From Colivivens sp963626085 (GTDB lineage: Bacteria > Bacteroidota > Bacteroidia > Bacteroidales > Bacteroidaceae), in the NCBI GenBank assembly GCA_963626085.1, contig CAVFVJ010000035.1, positions 3,837 to 67,836 of the forward strand: a DNA stretch of 64,000 nt, read 5' to 3'. Position 1 is the stretch's first letter; every line of letters starts with the position of its first letter. Below, piece after piece: positions 7,705 through 16,381 of the stretch. A program made the position numbers and the translations under genes. The notes below the pieces were generated by a model. That model saw only the letters and a list, made by a program, of their open reading frames with translations, was not told the DNA's origin and made no database searches.

Positions 7705-8961
7705 TCAGCTTTCCAGCAACCACTTCCATAAAGGCATGATTTCTATGCGATAACCGTCTTTCTCCACAACATCTTCCTCATCTTTCGTCACCACCACCAT
7801 GCGCTTGACGCTTTGAATCGAGGCAAACTTGACCAGTCCGTCCGTCTCGCGTTTGAACGTGTCGGGTTCTGCTACCGAATAGGAGACTTGTATCGCCATG
7901 TCCTCTTCGGGTATCACAAAATCAACCTCAGCATTCTTGCTGTTCCAAAAATAGCTTCCGTCTCCATATTTACGTCTGAGCGTGACAGCTACGAGATTCT
8001 CCAGCAAGGAAGTGTCGGCATCCACAAGAAAGAGGTGGAGCAAACCGTTGTCTGTAAAATAATACTTGCGGTTGGATTCCTTGTCCTGTAACTTGCCAAA
8101 CAAGTTTTCATACGGCAAGATGAGCCATGTATCAGTCATATAGCCCACATAATCGATTGTAGCGTCTGTGCTGAGTTTCTTCCCTGTGCTGCTCACAATG
8201 CTGGCAATGCGACTGTACGACAATGGTTGTTTCACGCTCTCCGCCATCTTGCGAATCATCACACGCAAGGCATAGTCGTTGCGAATCTTATACCTCGCCA
8301 CCAAATCGCCGAAGAATATTTTACTGAACAGGTTGCTCATCCATGAACGAGATTCCTTCATCCCTACAGTCTCAGGCAGACCACCGTATTGGAAATATTT
8401 ATTTGCCAATTTCACGATGTCCTTGCCATGTGCATAGAGTGCATTCTTCACTTTCAGGTCAATGCCACTGGCTTTCATATATTCCGCCAATGAATATGGA
8501 TATACTTCATGTATCATATATCTGCCACCGAGCGTTGTGGCAATTTCACTGCTCAGCATCTTGGCGTTGCTACCTGTGATATACACTTGATATTTCTGGT
8601 CAGCCAACCTGCGTGCAAACTTCTCCCATCTGTCCACCAGTTGTATCTCGTCCAAGAAGAAAATGGGACGGTTGTCGTACATCTCCTCATAGCAGGTCTT
8701 TATTAAGTCGAGGTCGCTCACCTCCAGTGAATCTATTCGATCATCCTCGAAGTTGAAATACAAAATCTCCTCCCTCTTATGACCCTGTGCCATCAACTGT
8801 GCTATGCGCTGAAACATCAAGTATGACTTCCCAACATGCCTCAGTCCAACAAACACGTAGTTCTGCCCATCCATGAGTTCTACATCACGGGGAATAAGTT
8901 CCACCTGGGTCACATAAGCCTGATACTCCGATATAAGCGTTTTTATCAAGTCCTTTGTCAT
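7705..8961 (-). CDS. AAA_14-DUF4143 ATPase
   Basis: This is a 418-residue protein of the large Bacteroidales AAA_14/DUF4143 family. The P-loop is GLRHVGKS (39-46) and the Walker B is FFLDEIQ (D104, E105). A sensor-like ITGSNAKML follows. The C-terminal half has the DUF4143 features, including YFTDNGLL and a restriction-endonuclease-like NAEVDFVI segment. The biochemical function is not established; members occur as accessory genes in many copies. It lies between polysaccharide genes but has its own promoter and a pair of palindromes upstream, so it is probably a separate insertion. Confidence 0.88.
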   Translation of the reverse strand: MTKDLIKTLISEYQAYVTQVELIPRDVELMDGQNYVFVGLRHVGKSYLMFQRIAQLMAQGHKREEILYFNFEDDRIDSLEVSDLDLIKTCYEEMYDNRPIFFLDEIQLVDRWEKFARRLADQKYQVYITGSNAKMLSSEIATTLGGRYMIHEVYPYSLAEYMKASGIDLKVKNALYAHGKDIVKLANKYFQYGGLPETVGMKESRSWMSNLFSKIFFGDLVARYKIRNDYALRVMIRKMAESVKQPLSYSRIASIVSSTGKKLSTDATIDYVGYMTDTWLILPYENLFGKLQDKESNRKYYFTDNGLLHLFLVDADTSLLENLVAVTLRRKYGDGSYFWNSKNAEVDFVIPEEDMAIQVSYSVAEPDTFKRETDGLVKFASIQSVKRMVVVTKDEEDVVEKDGYRIEIMPLWKWLLES

Positions 8962-8991
8962 ACTTCTCTATCGTTAAACAGATTTCTGTTG

Positions 8992-9056
8992 CAAAGATAA
9001 GAATTCTGTCGTTTATAGACGATAAAAACAAAGATTTTTTGTCGTCCATAGACGAC
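8992..9056 (-). promoter_or_regulatory. Promoter and two palindromic operator-like sites upstream of the DUF4143 ATPase
   Basis: The minus-strand TATCTTTG is at 8992-8999. Two near-palindromes lie upstream: GTCGTTTATAGACGAT at 9008-9023 and GTCGTCCATAGACGAC at 9041-9056, 33 bp apart from start to start. The first covers the place expected for the -33 element. The arrangement fits a dimeric repressor site. Confidence 0.6.
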
Positions 9057-9144
9057 ATTCCACATTCAAGTCTCCACTCTCACAGGGCGTATCACTGTAT
9101 TCCCTGTTGAGTTTTGCCTAAATTATTCAGACTAAACAAGTCCT

Positions 9145-9942
9145 CTATCCTACCTTTATGTCACGACTGTTCACAAATATACCCTTTATCATATTCCACA
9201 AGGCGGACAAAAATGTATTGTCATTACGATAGAGCTTATATTTCATGACAGCGAAATATAAGCAATACAAAAGAGCAAACACCTTCCCCATGTACCTGGC
9301 AGTCGACCAGCCACGATTATAGAAATAACTGTCCGTGAATCCCTTGAACCACACAGACTCTCCGTTGTCAACAAGTGCAGCTATTTCCACAGGCACATAC
9401 TGAAGCCGCAACCCATGACGCAGACAGTCGTACAGGAACTTTATCTCCTCACCAGATCCATGTCCCGTCCCGGAACCCATCTGTTCGTCGAACCGTATGC
9501 CCTTGGAGATCACAGATGATCTCCTGAACGAAATCTGCCAACTGGCAAACTTTAAGGCACGCAGGTAGCCTACCCTAAAGGGGCGGGGGGAATATACCTT
9601 ACCTCGTCCTCCGGCAACCTGAAACAAAATCACATCAGCATCGGGCCAATCCAGGTATGTCCGTTGGAGTGTGGCTGCATAACCAGGGGCATACACCTCA
9701 TCGTCATCCGACAAAAGGCAAATATCAGCAGAAGAATTGTCGATTGCCATATTACGGCTTCTGGACAAGCCCCTTTGAGTTGAAGAGACAAACTTGACAC
9801 CGTGTCCCTTACCATCTGTCAGTTTCTGACACGAGTCCTCATCGCACTGATTGACAATCACCACGTCGCTGTCGAGATTCAGACAAGGAAGCAACGTGCC
9901 TGGCTCCTTGAACATACAAGACAAAAGTACTTCCACCTTCAT
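9145..9942 (-). CDS. Glycosyltransferase family 2
   Basis: This 265-residue GT-A enzyme has an SDDDE metal-binding motif near residue 78 and a preceding GLSRSRNMAI segment typical of GT2. The C-terminal region has an amphipathic or hydrophobic stretch (ALLYCLYFAVMKY) that may attach it to the membrane. It is the last gene of the leftward polysaccharide operon, 12 bp after the next GT2 gene. It likely adds a late sugar to the lipid-linked repeat unit on the cytoplasmic face. Donor and acceptor are unknown. Confidence 0.85.
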   Translation of the reverse strand: MKVEVLLSCMFKEPGTLLPCLNLDSDVVIVNQCDEDSCQKLTDGKGHGVKFVSSTQRGLSRSRNMAIDNSSADICLLSDDDEVYAPGYAATLQRTYLDWPDADVILFQVAGGRGKVYSPRPFRVGYLRALKFASWQISFRRSSVISKGIRFDEQMGSGTGHGSGEEIKFLYDCLRHGLRLQYVPVEIAALVDNGESVWFKGFTDSYFYNRGWSTARYMGKVFALLYCLYFAVMKYKLYRNDNTFLSALWNMIKGIFVNSRDIKVG

Positions 9943-9954
9943 AACGCACTGCCG

Positions 9955-10875
9955 TTAACTGTTCTTCTCCTCTGCCATCATACCCTTAATCACCCGGCGG
10001 AATTCCTTCAACTTTCGGAAGTCGGCCTCATCGCACCGTCCGATCAGTCTGAGCACATAACACCTTGCCAGCAGCGTCGTGTTAATCTGCATGTAAGTGC
10101 GCAAGGTGGACAACCTGCCAAATCCCTTTTTCCTGTGGTGATAGAGATCCACCTCCAGCAGTTTGGTTTCGTAGTCCACACTGAGTGTCCGTCCTTTTAC
10201 AAGATGTATGTACCTCAAATGGGGATTGTACTTGAACTTCGTGCCGTAGCGTTTCATCAGACGGTAATGTATGTCGTCCTCCTCGCCGTACATGAACACC
10301 GCCTCGTCGAACAGTCCGACCGACTCAAACATATCCTTGCGTACAAAGAAACAAGACCCTGAAAAGTACATGAACCGTGGAATATACCAGTCGAAGCGCA
10401 CACACAGTCCCGTCAGCAGTGTACGCAGATAACCGTTCATGAGAGTGGTACACCAGAAAGAACCCGTACTGGGATGCGTGGCATCATACATCTGTTTCAT
10501 TCCGTACATGATAAGACTGCGGTCACTCCCGAACTCGTCGACAACAGTACGGAAACACTTGTCCACCAGTCTCACGTCGGGATTCATGACCATCACCACG
10601 GGAGCGGAACTGCGTCTGATTCCGATATTGTTACCCTGTCCATAGCCACCGTTACTGGTATTTTCAATGAGTACTATATCCTCGCCCCACTGTTCCTTCA
10701 GCCGGGCGAACATCTGCCCGCACCCCTTGCTTTGGTTGTCCACTATTATCAACTCTATTTCGGACAGGTCAATATCCGCACACCGGCGGATACTAGCCAC
10801 ACAATCATAGATGTCCTTCTCCGAGTTGTATGTCACTATAATTATCGAAATCCTTTTCATCCGTTTTTGAGTCAT
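9955..10875 (-). CDS. Glycosyltransferase family 2, rhamnosyltransferase-like
   Basis: The 306-residue protein opens SIIIVTYNSEKDI and has IIVDNQS, then NGGYGQGNNIGI and MNPDV. This order is typical of the WbbL/rhamnosyltransferase-type GT2 group. A later GEEDDIHYRL segment would hold the catalytic base. Two starts are possible, ATG at 10875 or 10860. It sits in the middle of the GT2 run of the operon. The sugar is not certain, since no dTDP-rhamnose genes are in the window. Confidence 0.87.
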   Translation of the reverse strand: MTQKRMKRISIIIVTYNSEKDIYDCVASIRRCADIDLSEIELIIVDNQSKGCGQMFARLKEQWGEDIVLIENTSNGGYGQGNNIGIRRSSAPVVMVMNPDVRLVDKCFRTVVDEFGSDRSLIMYGMKQMYDATHPSTGSFWCTTLMNGYLRTLLTGLCVRFDWYIPRFMYFSGSCFFVRKDMFESVGLFDEAVFMYGEEDDIHYRLMKRYGTKFKYNPHLRYIHLVKGRTLSVDYETKLLEVDLYHHRKKGFGRLSTLRTYMQINTTLLARCYVLRLIGRCDEADFRKLKEFRRVIKGMMAEEKNS

Positions 10876-10909
10876 AAGTCCAACCTACTCTAACTACCCA
10901 GCCTCAATT

Positions 10910-11974
10910 CTATTGTCCCTTACCGTTACAAACCCTTATCGATGACACTTTCATATGGATACGGTGGTAGTAGTCGAGCAAATGAGGTAGCATCGGTATC
11001 TGTCGGGCACGCTTGCATGGCAAGACAACAGCAAGGCACTTGGTAAGAGTTACCTGCATCTTCAAAAGCAAACCATACAATATGGAATGTCTGTAGACCA
11101 CGTCAGCCATGTCAGAAGCGAAGCCATAATCTATTCCGTCTGTCTGTATCCAGTTATAAAGGAAGAGTGTTCCGTGATACAAGGCATTGTCATACCTGTG
11201 TCCGAACCGCTGCTGATACAGAGAGTAGAACCTGTCAATGGCATACAGCGTGCTCTCCCTATAAGCGGGTGACGTGGCTTTCTTTGACACGGAGCCCGAA
11301 CTGGCATCTATCCTGTAGCCGAACTGAGGTGTGCCATGGTAATAGTCATACTTAAGTCCTGCAAGCATGACACGCAAATTGAAGTCAGCGTCCTGCAACG
11401 AAAGGAGTCTTTCATCCCATGCCACCCGTATCCTGCGCAGTGACTCCGTCCTGTATATGTTGTTCCACACGACAAAAGGCAGTATCCTACGCGCAAAAGC
11501 ATCTAAATCGTCCTTAAAGACAGGATAACCGAAACCGAACTCGTGGGCTTCCGTACTGAAGACCCCGTCCTGGACAATGCCAGAGGGAAAGACCATATAG
11601 TCCATCTCAGGACGTTTTTCCAGAGCCTCCACCCTCTCCTTAAGACAATCGGAGGCGACATAATCGTCGGAATCGAAGAAGATGACATACTTGCCGCTCG
11701 CCATCTGAAAGCCAGTGTTACGACAAGTCTGGGCACCCTTCGGTTCGATTGTCCTGCTTACATAACGGATACGCATGTCTGTTGCCGCATAGGCGGCAAG
11801 AGAGTCGAAGACATCTTTGTCGGAACCGTCGTCCACAGCCAGCAGCTCCCAGTCGGAGAACGTGTTGCACTGGATATTCCGCCACATCTGCAGTACAAGG
11901 TCAGAGTGGTTGAACACCGGCATCACTATAGACAGTAAAGGAACTGCCGTCATATCACGGTTGTCATTCCCCAT
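10910..11974 (-). CDS. Glycosyltransferase family 2
   Basis: This is a 354-residue GT-A enzyme with LSIVMPVFNHSDL near the start, AVDDGS around residue 46 and the metal-binding DSDDY near 106. It overlaps the upstream Wzy-like gene by 11 bp, a sign of coupled translation. The C-terminal part is variable and probably sets the acceptor. It is one of three GT2 enzymes which, with two GT4 enzymes, suggest a repeat unit of about five or six sugars. Confidence 0.87.
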   Translation of the reverse strand: MGNDNRDMTAVPLLSIVMPVFNHSDLVLQMWRNIQCNTFSDWELLAVDDGSDKDVFDSLAAYAATDMRIRYVSRTIEPKGAQTCRNTGFQMASGKYVIFFDSDDYVASDCLKERVEALEKRPEMDYMVFPSGIVQDGVFSTEAHEFGFGYPVFKDDLDAFARRILPFVVWNNIYRTESLRRIRVAWDERLLSLQDADFNLRVMLAGLKYDYYHGTPQFGYRIDASSGSVSKKATSPAYRESTLYAIDRFYSLYQQRFGHRYDNALYHGTLFLYNWIQTDGIDYGFASDMADVVYRHSILYGLLLKMQVTLTKCLAVVLPCKRARQIPMLPHLLDYYHRIHMKVSSIRVCNGKGQ

Positions 11975-13160
11975 GTTTCCTCCTTTCCAGTATAATCTGG
12001 AGACACAGTCCTGTCAACAAGAAGAACAGTGGCTCTATGACAAACGAGCTACTCAAGAAGAGTTTTACCACAGCAGCGGCTACGAGCAGCAACAAGAACT
12101 CACGCTCAGTCTTCCGGGACGTTCTGACAAAAGCATATATAATCATGGCGAAAAGCCCGAACAGTAGTACTCCCCCCAGAAGGTAACCGAAGGTGAAGAA
12201 CAAGTCCAGCGGCAGGTCGTGCGGATAGATGATACCGTATCTCTGTGAACCGAAGAGACCGAAGCCCAGCAACGGGTCGGACGAGTCCAGACGACTGTAC
12301 ATACCGTCTTTCAGGAAACCGCGCCCAGAGTCGTTGCCTATATCACCGGAAAGGAACTTCTCGATTATGCGTGGACTCATCTTGATGATACCCACCAACT
12401 CGAATAGCCAGACAGCTATCTCACGCATGAAGAACACGAGTATGAATCCCCCCAAAGCGACAACCGACTTCACCAACAGGGAGTACTTGAACTTCATGAA
12501 GAAAACGAAATAGACAGCAATAAAAAAAGCAAGACAAGCCAAAGGGCCGCGAGCCCCAAACGAGACCAACAGGAGCATTCCTATAGCAAACACGACCAAT
12601 TTCCATATCCTGAACCGCTTCATTGTCCCCCATGCCAGCATGAGTACATGTGGCAATATCTGGTAGGCGGCAAACATATTGTAGCCTCCATTTGCCATTT
12701 CTGCCACATGAGCGGCAGACTGCGCATAATAAAGGAAATAGAATACGTCAAGCAGTACACAAGCCACCGACAGGTTGAAGAACAGGTTAAAGAACCTGTC
12801 GACATCCACCACCTTACCGACAAAGTAGAACGGGAAAGTAGAGATGAGTATCTGGAAAGCATATTCGACCACCGCTTCCGCATTGTCGGGATAAATAACG
12901 ACATTAAACAAATAGACTGTAGGGAAAAGCAGCAGTATGATGTAGTCGTAGACAGAGAATTTGTTGAGCAACGTAGGAAGGGCACAAAGTACAAGAAGAC
13001 ATACAAGAACCAGTTCCACCGTTGCCGTATAGTCACTCAGTAGGGGCATATGATTGATGATACCCCTCATGAACGCAAGCAGCATGGATGCCCACGACAG
13101 GCACAACAGCACGTTGAATGCCACCTGCCTTGAAAACAATATGTCGCGTACCCTATACAT
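11964..13160 (-). CDS. wzy: Wzy-like O-antigen/capsule polymerase
   Basis: The 398-residue protein is almost entirely hydrophobic, with about ten to eleven predicted membrane segments and a larger periplasmic loop around residues 280-320 (DSGRGFLKDGMYSRLD, then LLGFGLFGSQ). That loop resembles the polymerase signature of the Wzy/O-antigen ligase group. It would join lipid-linked repeat units in the periplasm. The position between glycosyltransferases and the presence of Wzx and Wzz in the same operon support this. Sequence conservation in this family is low, so context carries much of the call. Confidence 0.8.
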   Translation of the reverse strand: MYRVRDILFSRQVAFNVLLCLSWASMLLAFMRGIINHMPLLSDYTATVELVLVCLLVLCALPTLLNKFSVYDYIILLLFPTVYLFNVVIYPDNAEAVVEYAFQILISTFPFYFVGKVVDVDRFFNLFFNLSVACVLLDVFYFLYYAQSAAHVAEMANGGYNMFAAYQILPHVLMLAWGTMKRFRIWKLVVFAIGMLLLVSFGARGPLACLAFFIAVYFVFFMKFKYSLLVKSVVALGGFILVFFMREIAVWLFELVGIIKMSPRIIEKFLSGDIGNDSGRGFLKDGMYSRLDSSDPLLGFGLFGSQRYGIIYPHDLPLDLFFTFGYLLGGVLLFGLFAMIIYAFVRTSRKTEREFLLLLVAAAVVKLFLSSSFVIEPLFFLLTGLCLQIILERRKHGE

Positions 13161-13163
13161 ACC

Positions 13164-14180
13164 TCACTCCGCCAGAATCTTTTTATATTCCACAATCAGT
13201 TTCTCAGCCACTTTGGATGGGGAGAAATTAGCCTCTATGTATTGTCTCGTCTTCGGCTGGAAACCGTTCTTACCGTCAATAATGTCCCTCACCGCCGAAC
13301 CGATACTGTCGACATCCAGAGGGTTGACCGTCGCGCACAACCCATTATAGTACTCCTTCGGGCCTCCTATATCAGTCATGACGATTTCATCCCCGAAGAC
13401 AGCCGCGTCAAGTGCCACGATGCCTACTCCCTCCTGAACACTCGGCAAGGCAAACACCCTTGCCCTGCGGTACAGGTCTATTTTCTGTTCCTCGGAGATA
13501 AAGCTGAGTACGTGTATGTTCTTTGCGTTGCCAATTGCATCAGCAATAGGCTTAAACTGAGAGTCCGAACCTTTGTTGCCAGCAAGGTACAGTTCGAACT
13601 TATATTTCTTGGCTGCTTCAATCAGACGAACCACATTCTTGCGCGGTTGGTACACAGAGCTGACATGGAAACAGAACGGTTCTTTTTCCACCTCCCTGTA
13701 TGCACCAGTGTACTGAGACGAATAAGACAGTGGGACGACTGCAAAGCGGTTTTTGTCGAAGCCATGACAGGCAGCGAGGAAATTGCCCTCATACTGAGTC
13801 CTGACGAATATCCTCTTGTAGTAAGAGAACGACGTATGTTGCAGATAAGCATGAGAAACGACGAAACGACTCATACCTTCAAGTATCCTCAGTTTCATCC
13901 TGATTCTTGACGGATTCTCGCCAAACCCTGGATCGCATATCGGGGACAGGCACAGGTTGGGATTCAACTGTTTCAACCGCTGCGGCACAGCCCAGCCCAT
14001 GTCCCCGAAGACATGGATGATGTCATAGTCACTCCACGTGTAGTCGCCCCATTCATTTATCAAGTCCACCTGATGTCCAAGTGCCCTGACGCTCCTCGCC
14101 CAGTTCTCCGCCTGACTTCTGATGCCGTTGGTACGGTTGGAGATTATCACTTCCGGATATAATATATATGCAATCTTCAT
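13164..14180 (-). CDS. Glycosyltransferase family 4
   Basis: The ATG at 14180 starts MKIAYILYPEVI, a normal first strand; the frame extends to 14318 but that part overlaps the upstream gene. The 338-residue GT-B enzyme has NGIRSQAENWA, a middle HVSSVYQPRKNV segment at the second domain and PSVQEGVGIVALDA with the donor-binding glutamates. It lies 3 bp after the acyltransferase gene and 3 bp before the polymerase, inside the polysaccharide operon. Confidence 0.87.
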   Translation of the reverse strand: MKIAYILYPEVIISNRTNGIRSQAENWARSVRALGHQVDLINEWGDYTWSDYDIIHVFGDMGWAVPQRLKQLNPNLCLSPICDPGFGENPSRIRMKLRILEGMSRFVVSHAYLQHTSFSYYKRIFVRTQYEGNFLAACHGFDKNRFAVVPLSYSSQYTGAYREVEKEPFCFHVSSVYQPRKNVVRLIEAAKKYKFELYLAGNKGSDSQFKPIADAIGNAKNIHVLSFISEEQKIDLYRRARVFALPSVQEGVGIVALDAAVFGDEIVMTDIGGPKEYYNGLCATVNPLDVDSIGSAVRDIIDGKNGFQPKTRQYIEANFSPSKVAEKLIVEYKKILAE

Positions 14181-14182
14181 AA

Positions 14183-15163
14183 CTATACACCTAAAACAAA
14201 TGACTTGGACTTCAACAGTCTTTTCTCCACAGGGATGCAGACAACACTGACCGCCATAGCAATCAAGAACCATAACGACACACCAACCCAACCTGTTATC
14301 CATGTAGGGCACGCCCAACGAGTGATGACCAACAAGATAATATGTGTCAGATATATTGACAGTGATTGCTGTCCCAACCAGACCACGCCCTGTGTAATAC
14401 GCTTATCGGAGAGCAGACGAAACAGTCCTTTTATCACAATATACGCCAGTGCGGAACAGGCAACACCATCAACGACTCTGATGGGTGCAGGATACCTCAA
14501 CATATTCACGCCGTATACCTGTCTTACTATACAGGCGACCACCACGGAAGACACGACAGTCAAGACAATCATGTGCCATCCAATAGTTCTGTTACCATGA
14601 GATGCCAGCATTTTGTTTGACAAGTATACACCCAAGCCGAATATCACAGTCTGCCGGATGATTTGACAGTCACTTAGCACAAGCAATGGAATCCTATCGG
14701 AAATAAGCAACAGACCCAAATATCCAAGCACCATCAGTGTCTTCACGTACACCCCAGTTCTGACAAAGACATAATAAACACACGACAATATGAAGACACA
14801 TACCAGATACCAGTAGGTACAGTAGCACTTGTAAATGGGGTAAGGAGACGGCAACTCCATGTCATGTGTGCATACATATATCAACAGCACCAATGTACCA
14901 TAGATGCCACACGGCAGAGCCAGTCGTTTCACACGTTTCAAAAGAAACTCCAGCGGTTTGTCCGACAGGCTGTGACGCAGAAAAATTCCGCTTACGAAAA
15001 TGAACAACGGCATGTGGAAGGTGTAGATGACATTGAAGCAAGGCTGATACCACAAGTCCGGATTGTCCGAACCGTACATCAGGGAAATGGCGTGCCCGAG
15101 GACTACCAGAACTATCAGTATCCCCTTCATAAAATCAAATGACCCCTCTCTCTCTTTCCGCAT
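14183..15163 (-). CDS. Acyltransferase 3 family membrane protein
   Basis: This 326-residue protein starts with charged residues, then FDFMKGILIVLVVLGH, which carries the essential histidine of the acyltransferase-3 family. About ten membrane segments follow. FHMPLFIFVSGIFLR is the second family motif. Such proteins O-acetylate or otherwise acylate sugars of capsules and O-antigens at the inner membrane. It is in the operon between a pyruvyltransferase and a GT4 gene, so the polymer probably carries both pyruvyl and acyl groups. Confidence 0.87.
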   Translation of the reverse strand: MRKEREGSFDFMKGILIVLVVLGHAISLMYGSDNPDLWYQPCFNVIYTFHMPLFIFVSGIFLRHSLSDKPLEFLLKRVKRLALPCGIYGTLVLLIYVCTHDMELPSPYPIYKCYCTYWYLVCVFILSCVYYVFVRTGVYVKTLMVLGYLGLLLISDRIPLLVLSDCQIIRQTVIFGLGVYLSNKMLASHGNRTIGWHMIVLTVVSSVVVACIVRQVYGVNMLRYPAPIRVVDGVACSALAYIVIKGLFRLLSDKRITQGVVWLGQQSLSIYLTHIILLVITRWACPTWITGWVGVSLWFLIAMAVSVVCIPVEKRLLKSKSFVLGV

Positions 15164-15166
15164 ACC

Positions 15167-16381
15167 TCAGTTCTTTTTCAGTTGTTCCATTATAGTCGAC
15201 ATCATCTTACCGTAGTCATTCTGCATGTCCAAAGCTTTACGACTTACCTGTTCTTTGGGAAAGGCATCCAAAGCCGAGACAATCTCGGAAGCTGTTACCT
15301 TACATTTGCCTCTCTCTATCGCACGGTAATTGTCCAGCAGTCCAAAGACATCCATTATGTGTTCCACCTTACTAGACAAGTCGTGCTTGGACTTACCGGT
15401 GAGGAAATTCCGTGACCCCCATTGGTCGATACTAAAGCAGGGGACAGAGTTGTGGAGACTTACGATTATCGGGTGCATATTGCTACCGATGTAGGCATCC
15501 GCATATTTGATGAGAGCATACCAGTCCAGAGGAGGCAGTGGCACGTCAATCTTGTATTCAAAATCACTTTGGAACATTATCCCAGAAGGCATTGGGAATG
15601 CGACACAGTCCTTACCCTTCCTCTTCAGTTCTGACTTCAGTTCCGACAAGACCGTCCTCGACACGCTCTGAGAGTAGAGACACACCAGAACATAGTGTTC
15701 AGGCAAACTGTACTTTTCCCTTATCGTGGACTCAGACGGTATCATGTCCGACGCATTGCTGTTGAAGGCGAACACAGGATCGGGGGTTACATGAATGTCT
15801 TTGTCTACCCATACAGATCTCATCAAACGCAAAGTCCAAGTGTCACGCACCGATATGAAGCGCATGTCTGAAAGCAAAGAACGCATCTTCCGCTTCGTTA
15901 AGAATGGAAACAGACGGTACTTACTATTCTGACAGGATACCGACATCATCGCAGTTGGCACAGTCCCGTTGAATCCATCGCCCCAGAACGGATTGGGGAA
16001 CATCCTTTCCGGCTCGAAGTGGGACACGACAAACGGATTGCGTTTGTGGATTCGCTGAATGAGGGGATAATGCTGCAGGACAGCATCAGACCCGATTATC
16101 ACAGCATCAATGCCGTACTGCCGGATAGCACTCTCAACCTCCGCTGCATTATGGCAAACCGCAGTCTGCGACTTTATGATAGAATCGACAAAATCCAAAT
16201 GGCAACGGGACTGCACTTGTGTCTCGTACCTCACCTTGTACCTCGCCTCCTTCTCCTCCGAATAGTACAGGATAAAAACAGGAGTATGACCGTTGTTCAA
16301 CAAATAACGGTATGTGGACAAGGCTTGCAGGTTAGCCCCGAAATTCATCTCCCTATAGAAAGTAAGTACTCCTATCGTCAT
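15167..16381 (-). CDS. Polysaccharide pyruvyl transferase family protein
   Basis: The ATG at 16381 overlaps the stop of the upstream gene as ATGA and gives the normal MTIGVLTFYREMNFGANLQ start. The 404-residue product has GSDAVLQ in the first domain, SVRDTWTLRLM and TPDPVFAF in the middle, and SNMHPIIVSLHNSVPCFSID toward the C-terminus, all characteristic of the PS_pyruv_trans (CsaB/ExoV) family. It would move a pyruvyl group from phosphoenolpyruvate to a sugar as a ketal, giving a negative charge. The linked FrhB-like gene is a frequent partner in Bacteroidales. Confidence 0.88.
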   Translation of the reverse strand: MTIGVLTFYREMNFGANLQALSTYRYLLNNGHTPVFILYYSEEKEARYKVRYETQVQSRCHLDFVDSIIKSQTAVCHNAAEVESAIRQYGIDAVIIGSDAVLQHYPLIQRIHKRNPFVVSHFEPERMFPNPFWGDGFNGTVPTAMMSVSCQNSKYRLFPFLTKRKMRSLLSDMRFISVRDTWTLRLMRSVWVDKDIHVTPDPVFAFNSNASDMIPSESTIREKYSLPEHYVLVCLYSQSVSRTVLSELKSELKRKGKDCVAFPMPSGIMFQSDFEYKIDVPLPPLDWYALIKYADAYIGSNMHPIIVSLHNSVPCFSIDQWGSRNFLTGKSKHDLSSKVEHIMDVFGLLDNYRAIERGKCKVTASEIVSALDAFPKEQVSRKALDMQNDYGKMMSTIMEQLKKN

